A stretch of 46,535 nucleotides of DNA from Planctomycetota bacterium (GCA_021781415.1 JAJXWW010000171.1:1-46535), one strand, 5' to 3'; counted from the stretch's first letter, positions 15,500 through 25,029 are shown. Numbers and translations are program-made. The notes: a model not told the origin generated them from the sequence alone.

Positions 15500-17470
15500 A
15501 TGATAGAGCGGGCCGCTTCAACGACGCCGTTGAATCCTCTTCGTTGGTTCCCCGAATTCTGGCAACTCGGCCGTCGTCGATTGCGACCTCAAGCGCGCTT
15601 GCTGGGACTTTCATTGGTCGTCGGCGTCATCGCCGGTTTCGGCGCGGTGGTCTTTTATTTAGCGACTCGATCGGTCTTTCATTTATGCCTCGAAGAGATC
15701 GTCGGCTATCATCCGGGCGGGCCAGCAAACGAGCCTCCGCTCGATGTGCTGCTGCCGCCGAGCAGCACGCCGTTTCGCTGGTGGCTGCTGTTGATTGTGC
15801 CCGCGCTCGGCGGTTTGGCCAGCGGCTTTCTCGTTTACACGTTCGCGCCGGAGGCCGAGGGGCACGGCACGGACTCGGCCATCGCCTCTTACCACTTCAA
15901 GGGCGGACTCATTCGACCGCGCGTTCCGCTCATCAAGATTCTCGCCAGCGCCATCACGCTGGGGACTGGCGGTTCGGGAGGGCGCGAGGGGCCAATCGCT
16001 CAAATCGGCGCGGGGTTCGGCTCCTGGCTGGGTGGATTGCTGCGGCTTCGCCCCGCGGAACGACGCTTGCTTTTGGCCGCTGGCATGGGCGCGGGGATCG
16101 CCGCCATCTTCCGCGCACCCCTGGCCGGCGCGCTCTTCGCCGCCGAAGTCCTGTACCGCTCGCCCGATTTCGAGTCGGAAGTCGTCATCCCCGCCGCCTT
16201 GGCGTGCATCACCGCCTACTGCACCTTTGGCCTGGTGTTCAGCCATTGGACCGGCATTGGCTGGAAGCCGCTCTTCGACATGCCCGCCGAGCTAATGCAA
16301 TCGACCACGTTCACCAATCCGTTTCACCTCATCCCCTACTTGCTGCTGGCGTTGTTTGTGGTGCTGTTGGCCATGGTGTACACGCGCAGCTTTTACGGCA
16401 TGACCGAACTGTTTCGCCGTCTGCCCATTCGTCCGCATTTCAAGCCGGCCATCGGAGCCTTTCTCACCGGGGTGACGGCGATCGTTCTCTATTTCGCGCT
16501 CCACGAAAAATTGCGCGCTCTCTCGGTTCTCTCGTTCGGCTACGGTGTGTTACAAGATAGCTTGAAGCGGTTGCCCGGCGAGGCCACCGATCTCTCGTTG
16601 GCCGTGTTGCTGATGTCGATAGCCCTGGGCAAGATTGTGACGACGGGTCTGACCATCGGCAGCGGCGGTTCGGGCGGTGTATTTGGTCCGTCCATGGTGA
16701 TCGGCGGCTGCGGCGGCGGTGCGCTGGGCATTTTACTCAACCAGGTATTCCCGCCCGGATACATGCCGCCTACGGCCAGTTTCGTCATCGTCGGCATGGC
16801 TGGCTTCTTCGCCGCCGCCGCTAAAACGCCTCTGTCCACGCTCGTCATGGTCGGCGAACTCACCGGCAATTACAATCTGCTTCTACCGACATTATGGGTC
16901 TGTACCATCGCTTTTCTCTTGTCCGACGAACAGTCGATCTACAGTTCGCAAGTGCAAAGCCGCTCGCGCTCCCCGGCCCATCAAGGAGCCTACGTCCGCG
17001 AAGTGTTGGCGGGCTTGCGCGTCGGCTCGTTCATCACTCCCTTGCGCGACGTGCCCTTTCTGCATCCGGGGGATCGGCTCGCCGAAATCATCGAGCGGCT
17101 AAACGGTTCTCCCGTGCAATCGCTTCCGGTGATCGATCCGGACGGTCGGCTTCTCGGCGTGGTGACGATAGAGGAGGTATTGCTGGCCTCGCAATCGCCC
17201 CATTTACGAGCGCTGTTGGTCGCTATGGATCTTCTACGAGAAGTATCCCCTTTGGCTCCGGACGATCCGCTCGATCGGGCGATGGAACAGTTCGTCGAAA
17301 GCGATTTGTTGGCTCTGCCCGTCGTTGAATCGGAGGCCGCCAGGCGCGTCTTGGGGATCGTCAAGCGCGCCGATTTGTCCGGCACCTATCTGCGCCGAAT
17401 TCAGGGCGTTGAGCCGCTTGCTCCGACGGCCAAGGAAGGGGCCGCTTCCGATTTGTCGGCGCACCTGTGA
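15500..17470 (+). CDS. ClC-family chloride channel or transporter with C-terminal CBS pair
   Basis: A 656-residue membrane protein. The ClC core covers about residues 30-470 with ten or more hydrophobic helices. The gating-glutamate motif GGREGP is near residues 160-165 and the later filter segment GSGGSGGVFGPSMVIGG near 388-404. The first filter motif, usually GSGIPE, reads GHGTDSA near residue 120, which may change anion preference. Two CBS domains (about 505-560 and 575-630) form a nucleotide-sensing tail; the first includes SLPVIDPDGRLLGVVT. AGGA lies about 12 bases before the ATG. The dioxygenase gene ends 98 bases upstream; I see no functional link. Confidence 0.92.
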   Translation: MIERAASTTPLNPLRWFPEFWQLGRRRLRPQARLLGLSLVVGVIAGFGAVVFYLATRSVFHLCLEEIVGYHPGGPANEPPLDVLLPPSSTPFRWWLLLIVPALGGLASGFLVYTFAPEAEGHGTDSAIASYHFKGGLIRPRVPLIKILASAITLGTGGSGGREGPIAQIGAGFGSWLGGLLRLRPAERRLLLAAGMGAGIAAIFRAPLAGALFAAEVLYRSPDFESEVVIPAALACITAYCTFGLVFSHWTGIGWKPLFDMPAELMQSTTFTNPFHLIPYLLLALFVVLLAMVYTRSFYGMTELFRRLPIRPHFKPAIGAFLTGVTAIVLYFALHEKLRALSVLSFGYGVLQDSLKRLPGEATDLSLAVLLMSIALGKIVTTGLTIGSGGSGGVFGPSMVIGGCGGGALGILLNQVFPPGYMPPTASFVIVGMAGFFAAAAKTPLSTLVMVGELTGNYNLLLPTLWVCTIAFLLSDEQSIYSSQVQSRSRSPAHQGAYVREVLAGLRVGSFITPLRDVPFLHPGDRLAEIIERLNGSPVQSLPVIDPDGRLLGVVTIEEVLLASQSPHLRALLVAMDLLREVSPLAPDDPLDRAMEQFVESDLLALPVVESEAARRVLGIVKRADLSGTYLRRIQGVEPLAPTAKEGAASDLSAHL

Positions 17471-17604
17471 TATTTTCCTTTACACTGCGGATTTGTCTTG
17501 TCTCTCTTCGTTTTCTCAGACAGAATCATTGCGCTGCGGCGAATGCCAAGATGTCCCCAGGGCGGCCGTAGCGGCCGCCACCTCCCGATTCATGCGAGGA
17601 AAAC

Positions 17605-18708
17605 ATGAGGCGAAAATCCGAGGCGAAGTATCTCTCGTTGTGGCCGTTGTCGGTATTCGTCCTCGTTGGCGCGTTCGCCCTGGCTTCGACGCCGACGCCG
17701 GCGTGTTGTCCGGCCAGGCCGATTTCGGGTAAGCCGGTCGTCAACGCCGATCAGACAGTGATTCTCATTTGGGACCCGGCCACGAAAACGGAGCATTTCA
17801 TCCGGCGGGCTTCGTTTCAGGGTGACGCTACCGATTTCGGCTTCGTGGTGCCGTCGCCGTCTCAGCCGGAGTTGAGCGAGTCGGGCAACGAGGCGTTTCC
17901 GTATTTGCAAAAGATCACCGAACCGGAGCATCTGAAAGCCCCTCGTTCTGGCGGTTCGGTGGGTTGCGGCTGCGGCATGAAGACCCGTGAGGCGCATACG
18001 GGAAAGGCACAACCGGAAGTCCGCACGTTGGAGGAGAAAGTGGTGGCGGGATACAAGGCATCTGTTTTGGAAGCCGACTCGTCCGCCGCGCTGGTGCGTT
18101 GGTTCAAAGAACACGGATACGCCTTTTCACCGGAGGTGGAAGCCTGGGCCAAGCCGTATGTCGAGGCCAAGTGGAAGTTCACCGCCCTGAAGATCGACAA
18201 GCCGCGCAAGGCCGAGGACGCCTCGCGCGTCGGCACGCAGGCGCTGCGACTGTCTTTCAAAACCGATCGCCCCTTGTTCCCCTACCGCGAACCGAATCCG
18301 GAAAAGGACGCCGAGGCCGTGGGGGCCAAACATCGCCTTTTACGGATCTATTTCATCTCCGATGCCAAGTATCACGGGGACTTGAAGGCTGCCGCTACCT
18401 GGACGGGGCAAGCGGTCTGGGCGGGGGAACTCGATGCGAAGCAGCGCGCGGCAGTATTGGAGTTATTGAATCTCCCGCCGACTACAGGTCCGGCCAAGTG
18501 GTGGCTGACCGAGTTTGAAGACGATTGGCCCTACCGCGACGCGCCGTCCGACGTGTATTTCACGCGGGACCGCGAACAAACGCCCGTCCGTCGGCCTCCG
18601 ATCTACGAATACACCTCGGTTCCCTGGCCAGCCGACGGTGCGGTCTATCTACTCGCCTTCGCCCTGGTTATGCCGCCCGTGTTTCGCCGCTTTCGCCGCG
18701 CGTCCTAA
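17605..18708 (+). CDS. DUF2330 secreted protein with C-terminal membrane anchor
   Basis: A 367-residue protein. A signal peptide with an Arg/Lys start and the core SLWPLSVFVLVGAFALAS ends near residue 30, followed by a Cys-Cys pair (TPACCPAR) of the DUF2330 family. The domain's typical segment NADQTVILIWDPATKTEHFI comes next, with FGFVVPSPSQPELSE shortly after. A Cys-rich GCGCG motif lies near residue 120. A hydrophobic stretch near residues 342-360 followed by Arg-rich FRRFRRAS looks like a C-terminal membrane anchor or sorting tail. The function of DUF2330 proteins is unknown. The gene stands alone on the plus strand. Confidence 0.85.
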   Translation: MRRKSEAKYLSLWPLSVFVLVGAFALASTPTPACCPARPISGKPVVNADQTVILIWDPATKTEHFIRRASFQGDATDFGFVVPSPSQPELSESGNEAFPYLQKITEPEHLKAPRSGGSVGCGCGMKTREAHTGKAQPEVRTLEEKVVAGYKASVLEADSSAALVRWFKEHGYAFSPEVEAWAKPYVEAKWKFTALKIDKPRKAEDASRVGTQALRLSFKTDRPLFPYREPNPEKDAEAVGAKHRLLRIYFISDAKYHGDLKAAATWTGQAVWAGELDAKQRAAVLELLNLPPTTGPAKWWLTEFEDDWPYRDAPSDVYFTRDREQTPVRRPPIYEYTSVPWPADGAVYLLAFALVMPPVFRRFRRAS

Positions 18709-18819
18709 CCGCGCGCTGTCTGCCTCAATGGCGCAATGATTCGATTCCGCAGTTCGCGTCCAATCGCTCCAATCGGAAGGGGTGAAGTTAGGCAAGGTGT
18801 GAAGTGGGGTCGGCTTCTC

Positions 18820-18848
18820 TTGAGATGACCGGCTGGGCCGATTATATT
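18820..18848 (+). promoter_or_regulatory. Sigma70-like promoter for the HD-GYP regulator gene
   Basis: TTGAGA (18820-18825) and TATATT (18843-18848) are separated by 17 bases and lie about 90 bases upstream of the HD-GYP gene on the same strand. It is one of the best -35/-10 matches I found in the window. Prediction from sequence only. Confidence 0.5.
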
Positions 18849-18937
18849 CGATATGGCCTCCTGCTTACGAAGCATGTGAGAAGGAGGGAGCGCGTTGGCC
18901 CAGCCCAACGGCGAGACGAAGCCCTTATGCCCCGCAG

Positions 18938-19966
18938 GTGATTATGCTCGTTCAGGAGCAACGCCCTCCGATTGCCGTCACCGTCGTCGAGGACGAACCG
19001 GCGGCACAAGACGTTCTGGTTCGGGCCGCCCGCTTGTGGGATTACCCCTGTCAAACCGCTTCGACCGCCGAGCAGGCCGTCCAGCTGCTCGAACGAAACC
19101 TGACGCCCATTGTCGTCACCGATCTGCGCATGCCGGGGCGAGGCGGACTATGGCTGGTGAAAGAGATTCGCCGTCGCTGGCCGCGGGTCGGCATCATTGT
19201 CCTGACGGCCGGCCACGAACCGGAAGCGGCCCAAGAATGTCTCCGCGCCGGCGCGCAGCACCATTTCTTCAAGCCGATCAAGCTCGACGAGTTTCGGCAT
19301 GTGCTGGAAAAAACTTGGCGAGAATATCAACGCCAGCGCGAACAGGACGACCTTCACGACACCCTACGCCGCGCCGTTCGCCGTCAAACGCGGCGCGTGC
19401 GGCGGACGTTCCTATCGGGTATAACCAGTCTGGTGCGCACCGTCGAGCAGCGCGATCCCTATACCGCCGGTCATGCCCGCCGCGTCCGGAACTATGCCCT
19501 GCAGCTTGCCGATGCCCTGGGCTTGGAGCGAAAGCAGCGCGGGCAACTCGGCCTAGCGGCCGTGTTGCACGACATCGGCAAAGTCGGCATCCCCGATCGT
19601 ATCTTGTATAAACCAGATCGTTTAACTGCCGAAGAGGATCGCGTCATCCGCGCGCATCCCGAAATGGGCGAGCGCATCCTGACGCCCATCGTTCGCAGTC
19701 GAGCCGTGCTGGCGGCCATTCGCGGACACCACGAACGATTCGACGGCGGCGGCTATCCCGACGGTCTATCCGGCGAGGGCATCCCCCTGTTGGCCCGCCT
19801 CATCGCGCTGCCGGATTGCTACGACGCGCTGACCACTTCGCGCGCCTATCGGCCCGCTCTGCCCAAGTGCGAAGCACTTGCCATCCTCGAAGCCGGGGCA
19901 GGCTCTCATTTCGATCCGGCCTTGGCCCGCGCATTTCTCGAACTCGCCGCTCAATTGCCCGAATGA
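18938..19966 (+). CDS. Response regulator with HD-GYP cyclic-di-GMP phosphodiesterase domain
   Basis: A 342-residue RpfG-type protein. Receiver domain at residues 12-125 with acidic pair EDE near 18-20, acceptor Asp 62 (VVTDLRMPG) and Lys 112 (FFKPIK). After a charged helical linker (126-165), the HD-GYP domain runs to the end: His 179 (GHARRV), HD 211-212 (HDIGKVGIPD), HHE 264-266 and the GYP signature at 272-274. All metal and substrate residues expected for c-di-GMP hydrolysis are present. The start may be GTG 18938 or ATG 18944. No partner kinase is adjacent; a promoter-like sequence lies upstream at 18820. Confidence 0.93.
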   Translation: MIMLVQEQRPPIAVTVVEDEPAAQDVLVRAARLWDYPCQTASTAEQAVQLLERNLTPIVVTDLRMPGRGGLWLVKEIRRRWPRVGIIVLTAGHEPEAAQECLRAGAQHHFFKPIKLDEFRHVLEKTWREYQRQREQDDLHDTLRRAVRRQTRRVRRTFLSGITSLVRTVEQRDPYTAGHARRVRNYALQLADALGLERKQRGQLGLAAVLHDIGKVGIPDRILYKPDRLTAEEDRVIRAHPEMGERILTPIVRSRAVLAAIRGHHERFDGGGYPDGLSGEGIPLLARLIALPDCYDALTTSRAYRPALPKCEALAILEAGAGSHFDPALARAFLELAAQLPE

Positions 19967-20106
19967 CGGTCGATTGTATCCGTATCTTTCCGAGGGGCGA
20001 ACGTCGTCGGCTGCGGCGACGATTGCGGGTGTCGTTCCACGGTCGAGCCGGTATAAAACCACAGTGTGCCCGCCGCGATACCCACGAGTTTCCGCAGGAA
20101 GACAAG

Positions 20107-21522
20107 ATGCCTGAACCCTCCATGCCAACCGATACGACCGCATCTACCGATATGCCTCCATCCGCGTCGACGGCGCGCGGAGGTTCCAAATCCGCCCTGG
20201 CCATCGTGTTTCTGGTGGTATTCATCGACCTGCTCGGTTTCGGGATCGTGATCCCCCTGCTGCCCCGCTACGGCGATCGCTACGTCAAGGAGTTATTGCC
20301 CAGTCCCGCCGTCGAGATGGAAGGCGAATCGCGCGCCTCCGGCGCGGTCCTCGGTCTCCTGATGGCCTCGTTCTCGGCCATGCAGTTTTTCTTCGCCCCC
20401 CTGTGGGGTCGCATCTCGGATCGCATGGGACGCCGACCCATTCTGCTCGTTGGACTCGCCGGTTCGGTGGTGTTTTACCTTCTCTTCGGTTACGCTTCGG
20501 ATTTGCCGGTCCAATCGGCAGCTCTGGCGTTGACGCTGTTGTTCGTCGCCCGCATCGGCGCGGGAGTGGCGGGGGCTACCATCGCCACGGCGCAAGCCGT
20601 CATCGCCGACTGTACGACGGTGGAGCGGCGCAAGCACGGCATGGCCCTGATTGGTGCAGCCTTCGGCATCGGCTTCACGTTCGGCCCCCTCGTCGGCTTC
20701 GCCTCGCTGGCTTGGTTTCCCGAACACCACGGAGCCATCGGTTACTCGGCGGCCGGTCTGTCGCTGCTCGCCTTGATTCTCGGTGCGATGTTGCTGCCGG
20801 AGACGCGGCACTTCGAGGAAGCACCGCCGATGATCCGTCGCTGGTTCGATTGGCGCGCGATGCGCGACGTGTTGAGCCGCCCCGCGCTGGCTCCCATCGT
20901 GCTGATCTTCTTCCTCGCCACGCTCGGTTTCGGCGGCTTCGAGCCGACCTTGGCGCTCCTTATCAAAGATACGCTCCATTTAGACGAGCAAAAGAGCTTT
21001 CTCGTCTTCGCTTACGTCGGCTTGGTCTTGGTGATGACGCAGGGATTTTTGTACCGCCGCCTGGCCAATCGCCTCAGCGAAGTGACCTTCATGGCCATGG
21101 GCATCATCTTCATGGCCCTGGGACTGTTTATGCTCGGCGGAGTGACGTGGCTGGGTTCGGGATACACTGCCGAGTTCGGCGCGAAGTGGACGTATGCCGA
21201 CCATCCGCAATCCTTTCTTTTTTTGCTCGGCGGAATGTTGGTGAGCATGACGGTGGCGGTCGTCGGATTCGCGTTCCTCACGCCCTCGGCGCAAGCGCTC
21301 ATCTCGCGCCGGAGCGAGGCGGCCAAACAGGGCGAGATACTCGGCGTCAATCAATCGGCGGCGTCCCTGGCCCGCATCCTCGGTCCCATCTTCGGATTGA
21401 TCTTGTACAAACTGACGGCGAGTCATCTGTTGCCGTATCTCTTCGGCGCGGCGATCCTGCTCGTCATGCTGCCGATGCTCCCCCGCATCCGCCGCGAGGA
21501 CACAACCCATTCGCCGCAATGA
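20107..21522 (+). CDS. Major facilitator superfamily drug:H+ antiporter-like transporter (TetA type)
   Basis: A 471-residue transporter with about 12 membrane segments after a 30-residue polar N-terminus. The first span (FLVVFIDLLGFGIVIPLLPRY) and loop motif A (WGRISDRMGRRPILL, near residue 100) are those of the DHA1 family that includes tetracycline exporters. Motif C-like residues appear in GAAFGIGFTFGPLVG. The start at ATG 20107 has a good AGGA site; the frame is open further upstream, but that part overlaps the HD-GYP gene's end. The substrate cannot be inferred; most such planctomycete proteins are not proven resistance genes. Confidence 0.9.
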   Translation: MPEPSMPTDTTASTDMPPSASTARGGSKSALAIVFLVVFIDLLGFGIVIPLLPRYGDRYVKELLPSPAVEMEGESRASGAVLGLLMASFSAMQFFFAPLWGRISDRMGRRPILLVGLAGSVVFYLLFGYASDLPVQSAALALTLLFVARIGAGVAGATIATAQAVIADCTTVERRKHGMALIGAAFGIGFTFGPLVGFASLAWFPEHHGAIGYSAAGLSLLALILGAMLLPETRHFEEAPPMIRRWFDWRAMRDVLSRPALAPIVLIFFLATLGFGGFEPTLALLIKDTLHLDEQKSFLVFAYVGLVLVMTQGFLYRRLANRLSEVTFMAMGIIFMALGLFMLGGVTWLGSGYTAEFGAKWTYADHPQSFLFLLGGMLVSMTVAVVGFAFLTPSAQALISRRSEAAKQGEILGVNQSAASLARILGPIFGLILYKLTASHLLPYLFGAAILLVMLPMLPRIRREDTTHSPQ

Positions 21523-21635
21523 GGCATGGCTTGGACCCTCGGGGTAGGCTGTCGCGTCCTTGTACCGGGCGCGGCGAGCCATAGTAATAGCATCGGACGC
21601 ACTCTCCTCGACTCTCTATCCGAAAGGTTTCTCCA

Positions 21636-22487
21636 ATGAAAACCGGCATGAATCTTTTGCTGTGGACGACGCACGTTACCGAAGAGCATTTCCCGCTGTT
21701 TGCCAAACTCAAACGAGCGGGGTTCGATGGGGTCGAATTACCCCTGTTCGATGGCGATGCCGCTCACTATCGGAAGGTGCGAAAGGAACTGGACAATCAC
21801 GGCCTCGGCTGTACCACCGTTTGCTGCGTCAACGAAGCCGCCAATCCCATTAGCCCCGATCCCGCTCTGCGCCGAGCGGGACTCGACCGCATCAAGTGGG
21901 CCATCGAGATGACGGCCACGCTCGGCGGCGAGAATCTGTGCGGGCCTTATCATTCGCCCCTTGGAGTCTTCTCCGGTAGTGGGCCGACCGCCGACGAGAA
22001 GAAACGGGCCGTCGAGATTTTGCGTCAAGCCGCCGAAGAAGCGCAAAAGGCCAAGGTTATGCTCGCCATCGAGTACTTGAACCGCTTCGAGTGCTATTTC
22101 CTGACCACCGCTGCCGACGCGCTCGCTCTCGTGAAAGCCGTCGATCATCCGCACTTCCGCATGATGTACGATACCTTTCACGCCAACATCGAAGAGAAGC
22201 ATGCTGCCGCGGCCATTCAGAACATCGCGGGCAACTTCGTTCACGTTCACATCAGCGAAAACGACCGTGGCACTCCTGGTACCGGACACGTCTCGTGGGA
22301 TGAGACATTCCGGGCTTTGCGACAGGTCGGCTACGATGGCTGGATGGTGATCGAGGCGTTCGGCCGCGCGCTCCCCGACTTGGCCGCCGCCACCAAAGTC
22401 TGGCGCGATCTCTTCCCCAACGCGGAGGAAGTGTATACCCAAGGACTGCGCTTTATTCATGAGAAATGGACCGCCTCGGCGCGATGA
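21636..22487 (+). CDS. TIM-barrel sugar isomerase/epimerase (ketose 3-epimerase-like)
   Basis: A 283-residue member of the AP-endonuclease-2 fold family. Motifs resemble D-psicose/D-tagatose 3-epimerases: IEYLNRFECY (catalytic Glu and substrate contact), MYDTFHANIEE (metal His/Asp region), VHISENDRGTPGTGH, and the final metal/catalytic Glu in MVIEAFG. These enzymes use Mn or Co to epimerise ketoses at C3. The length fits (about 290). It follows the MFS gene after 113 bases on the same strand, so cotranscription is possible but not certain. A hydroxypyruvate isomerase-like role is the main alternative. Confidence 0.88.
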   Translation: MKTGMNLLLWTTHVTEEHFPLFAKLKRAGFDGVELPLFDGDAAHYRKVRKELDNHGLGCTTVCCVNEAANPISPDPALRRAGLDRIKWAIEMTATLGGENLCGPYHSPLGVFSGSGPTADEKKRAVEILRQAAEEAQKAKVMLAIEYLNRFECYFLTTAADALALVKAVDHPHFRMMYDTFHANIEEKHAAAAIQNIAGNFVHVHISENDRGTPGTGHVSWDETFRALRQVGYDGWMVIEAFGRALPDLAAATKVWRDLFPNAEEVYTQGLRFIHEKWTASAR

Positions 22488-22595
22488 ATGGATGCTGCGA
22501 GGAGCCGCGGTACGACGAACGCCTTGCCTTTTCGAGTGCAGACGAGAGAGAATAATCGGAAGGCGGAACCATTCGCACGAGAAAGGAGCGATGTC

Positions 22596-22949
22596 ATGGA
22601 ACCTCTCGTGATCGTCGATCGCGGCGGCACTCCGCGTTTGGCGCGAAGCCGCATCAATGTCTACGATGCGATGCACTACCTCGAACACGGTCGCAGCGTC
22701 AATTACATCGCGCTGGCTCTGGGCATCACACTCGCCGAATCGCAGGCATTGATCGACTACATCGACGAACATAAAGACGAGGTAATGGCCGTCCACCGGC
22801 GCATCGAAGAGCGCATCGCCCAAGGCAACCCGCCGGAAATCGAGGAAAGAATGGCGCGCTCTCGGGGCCGTGCCCTGGTTCGGGAACGATTGGCCGAGTT
22901 AAATCGAAAGCCTGCCGAGGAAACGAACGGTGAAGGCGATTCTCGCTGA
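22596..22949 (+). CDS. DUF433-family antitoxin
   Basis: A 117-residue protein with a DUF433 helix-turn-helix region (SRINVYDAMHYLEHG, then YIALALGITLAESQALIDYI). The start is ATG 22596, preceded by a strong AAAGGAG. DUF433 proteins act as antitoxins to PIN-like toxins encoded just downstream, as here, where the genes overlap by 20 bases. The C-terminal charged helix (ERMARSRGRALVRERLAELN) likely wraps the toxin. Auto-repression is usual for such pairs but no operator is evident. Confidence 0.85.
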   Translation: MEPLVIVDRGGTPRLARSRINVYDAMHYLEHGRSVNYIALALGITLAESQALIDYIDEHKDEVMAVHRRIEERIAQGNPPEIEERMARSRGRALVRERLAELNRKPAEETNGEGDSR

Positions 22950-23337
22950 CATCAACATTCAAGGTCATTTGAAGGCGCTGCTTTCCGTCTGGGAAGGCGA
23001 AGACTGGCGCGACCTCTGGTCCAGCCTGAATCTGAACCTGCTCACCTTCCCAGACCTCGACATCGAGCAAGAAGCGACCGATGAGGTCGTCTGGTTGATC
23101 TGTCAGCGAGAACATTTGATTCTCTTGACGGCCAACCGAAACGCGCAAGGCCCGGATTCTTTGGAGCAAATTCTACGCACAAGGAGTACGTCGAGCAGTT
23201 TGCCCGTCTTTACCATCGCCAATGCGCAGCGAGTCCTCCACAGCCGAGCTTACGCAGAACGCGTGGCCATACGATTTCTTGAGTATTTGCTCGACATCGA
23301 TCGCGTTCGCGGAGTGGGCCGTATCTATTTGCCTTAA
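22930..23337 (+). CDS. PIN-like toxin paired with DUF433 antitoxin
   Basis: A 135-residue protein starting at GTG 22930, overlapping the antitoxin gene by 20 bases. It has the compact PIN-like layout of DUF5615-type toxins: an N-terminal acidic strand (ILADINIQGH), an acidic patch (FPDLDIEQEATDEVVWL), and a central strand followed by Asn/Arg (LILLTANRNAQGPDSLEQIL). Toxins of this kind are thought to be ribonucleases. Related proteins are often misnamed ACP S-malonyltransferase, which the sequence does not support. It converges with the glutamate dehydrogenase gene, whose stop lies 16 bases away. Confidence 0.8.
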   Translation: MKAILADINIQGHLKALLSVWEGEDWRDLWSSLNLNLLTFPDLDIEQEATDEVVWLICQREHLILLTANRNAQGPDSLEQILRTRSTSSSLPVFTIANAQRVLHSRAYAERVAIRFLEYLLDIDRVRGVGRIYLP

Positions 23338-23353
23338 CGACGAAGACTCTCGC

Positions 23354-24664
23354 TTACGGATACAAACCGCGGCGCATCTTTTCCTTGGCGATCTTTTGTA
23401 CCCCCAGACTCAGCCCCGCGGTCCTCATGCTCAACTTCCGCTCGCGCGCCAAGGTACGCACCTGATGGAACGCGCGCAGCATCAACTCCTTCAATCGCTG
23501 ATTTACTTCGTCCTCGGTCCATAAGAATTGTTGGATGTCTTGCACCCACTCGAAATACGATACGGTGACGCCGCCTGCATTGCACAGTACGTCGGGCACG
23601 ATGAAAATGCCGCTGTCGGCGAGCAGTTCGTCGGCTTCCGGCGTCGTTGGGCCGTTGGCTCCTTCGGCTAGAATGCGGCAGCGTAGCTTCGTCGCGTTGT
23701 CCTTGTGAACGACGCGCTCCAACGCGGCCGGCACCAGCACCGTGCAGGGAGTGGTGAACAGATCGGCGGGAGAAATCTCTTCGGCATTCGGAAAGTCTTT
23801 GAGCAGTTTTCCCTCGGCAACGTGGCGCGTCAGCGCGGCGACATCGATCCCCTTGAGATTGCGAATCGCGCCGTACCGATCGCCGGTTGCCACGATCTTG
23901 ACGCCGTTGCGCGCCAACTCTTGACAGGCCACCGAGCCGACATTGCCGAACCCCTGCACCACGGCCGTCGATTCGCTCGGACGCAGATTCAGTTCTTTCA
24001 TCGCTTCGAGGATGCAGTAGGTGACGCCGCGTCCGGTGGCCTCGCGCCGACCGACGCAGCCGCCCAATTCGATCGGCTTACCCGTCACCACTTCTGGGCA
24101 CGCATAGCCGATCTTCATACTATAAGTATCCATGATCCAGGCCATGGTCTGCTCGTCGGTTCCCAGATCCGGAGCCATCACGTCCATGCGCGGGCCGATG
24201 ACGTTCAGCACTTCCTCGGTGAAGCGGCGCGTCAGGCGCTCGATTTCGCCGCGCGACAGCGCGGCCGGATCGACGCCGATGCCCCCCTTTGCCCCGCCGA
24301 ACGGCAGGTTCATAATGCCGCACTTCCACGACATCCACATGGCCAACGCCGCCACTTCGCCGAGATCGACCGAGGGATGATAGCGCAAACCGCCCTTGGA
24401 GGGGCCGCTCGTCAAACTGTGTTGCACGCGATAGCCCGTGAACACCTCGGTTCGACCATCGTCCATGCGCACGGGAATGCTGACCACCAGGGCGCGCTTG
24501 GGCACGCTCATGCGCTGAAGCACGCCCTTATCCACGTCGATGACCTCGGCCACCGCGTCGAGTTGACGGCAGGCCATCCGAAACGTCGGCGAATTCTCGA
24601 AAACCGGATTGGGGGTGTGAGGAAAGTCGTGATGATTGGCGCTGGAAACAGGAACGGCGGACAT
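23354..24664 (-). CDS. Glutamate dehydrogenase (Glu/Leu/Phe/Val dehydrogenase family)
   Basis: A 436-residue NAD(P)-dependent dehydrogenase that interconverts glutamate and 2-oxoglutarate plus ammonia. The N-terminal domain has KGGLRYHP, then PFGGAKGGIGVDP with the catalytic Lys, and APDLGTDEQTMAWIMDTY. The Rossmann domain carries VQGFGNVGSVACQELARNG. The end (FEWVQDIQQFLWTEDEVN) fits the hexameric short form of about 420-450 residues. The start is ATG 24664 because GGAGG lies directly upstream; the frame is open 25 codons further. NAD versus NADP use cannot be fixed by eye. Confidence 0.94.
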   Translation of the reverse strand: MSAVPVSSANHHDFPHTPNPVFENSPTFRMACRQLDAVAEVIDVDKGVLQRMSVPKRALVVSIPVRMDDGRTEVFTGYRVQHSLTSGPSKGGLRYHPSVDLGEVAALAMWMSWKCGIMNLPFGGAKGGIGVDPAALSRGEIERLTRRFTEEVLNVIGPRMDVMAPDLGTDEQTMAWIMDTYSMKIGYACPEVVTGKPIELGGCVGRREATGRGVTYCILEAMKELNLRPSESTAVVQGFGNVGSVACQELARNGVKIVATGDRYGAIRNLKGIDVAALTRHVAEGKLLKDFPNAEEISPADLFTTPCTVLVPAALERVVHKDNATKLRCRILAEGANGPTTPEADELLADSGIFIVPDVLCNAGGVTVSYFEWVQDIQQFLWTEDEVNQRLKELMLRAFHQVRTLARERKLSMRTAGLSLGVQKIAKEKMRRGLYP

Positions 24665-24834
24665 GAAGCCTCCCTTGGCTGTTGGAGAGTCGTAGCTCCG
24701 GCAAACCGAGGCGGAATCCTCGGCAACCACCTGCTGCAAGGCACTGCTTACATCCTAGCCCGCCGAGGTGAAATCGAAAACCAAGACTGGACCGTATCGA
24801 GAAATCGCCGCTTTCCCTCGCCCCTTTCGTCCCC

Positions 24835-24925
24835 CTCGTTCCCGCGCTCCGCATGGGAATGCACGCCTCACCGCTCCGCGGCGAGACAGAAGAGACGCCG
24901 GGTTTGGTCCGCAACGCTCCGCTGT
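24835..24925. repeat. Truncated copy 2 of the ~110-120-bp repeat family
   Basis: The left half (CTCGTTCCCGCGCTCCGC, then CACGCCTCACCGCTCCGCGG) matches the copies at 6960 and 29767; the right terminal repeat is missing. It sits in the 365-base gap between the glutamate dehydrogenase and kinase genes, together with the hairpin at 24963. No coding sequence was seen there. Confidence 0.6.
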
Positions 24926-24962
24926 GAGTTTCTATTTCTTCGAGCGATTGGGGCGCGTCTAC

Positions 24963-25025
24963 GGTTAGCCGCGACGCGGAGCGGAGCGCGACGGCCCCGC
25001 GCTCCGCTCCGCGTCGCGGCTAACC
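24963..25025. repeat. Long perfect hairpin just past the kinase gene
   Basis: Exact 28-base arms (24963-24990 and 24998-25025) with a seven-base loop, four bases beyond the stop of the Ser/Thr kinase gene, where a terminator would sit. The arms follow the same pattern as those at 3830 and 37934, with five differences from the 3830 element that are matched in both arms. Confidence 0.85.
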
Positions 25026-25029
25026 GACA

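Noticed and set aside
15121..16560. 479-residue frame overlapping the dioxygenase and ClC genes
   Set aside because: Arg/Ser-rich translation with no domain, in an alternative frame of two well-supported genes.
20045..20056. TATAAA upstream of the MFS gene
   Set aside because: No -35 box at a suitable distance; may be chance.
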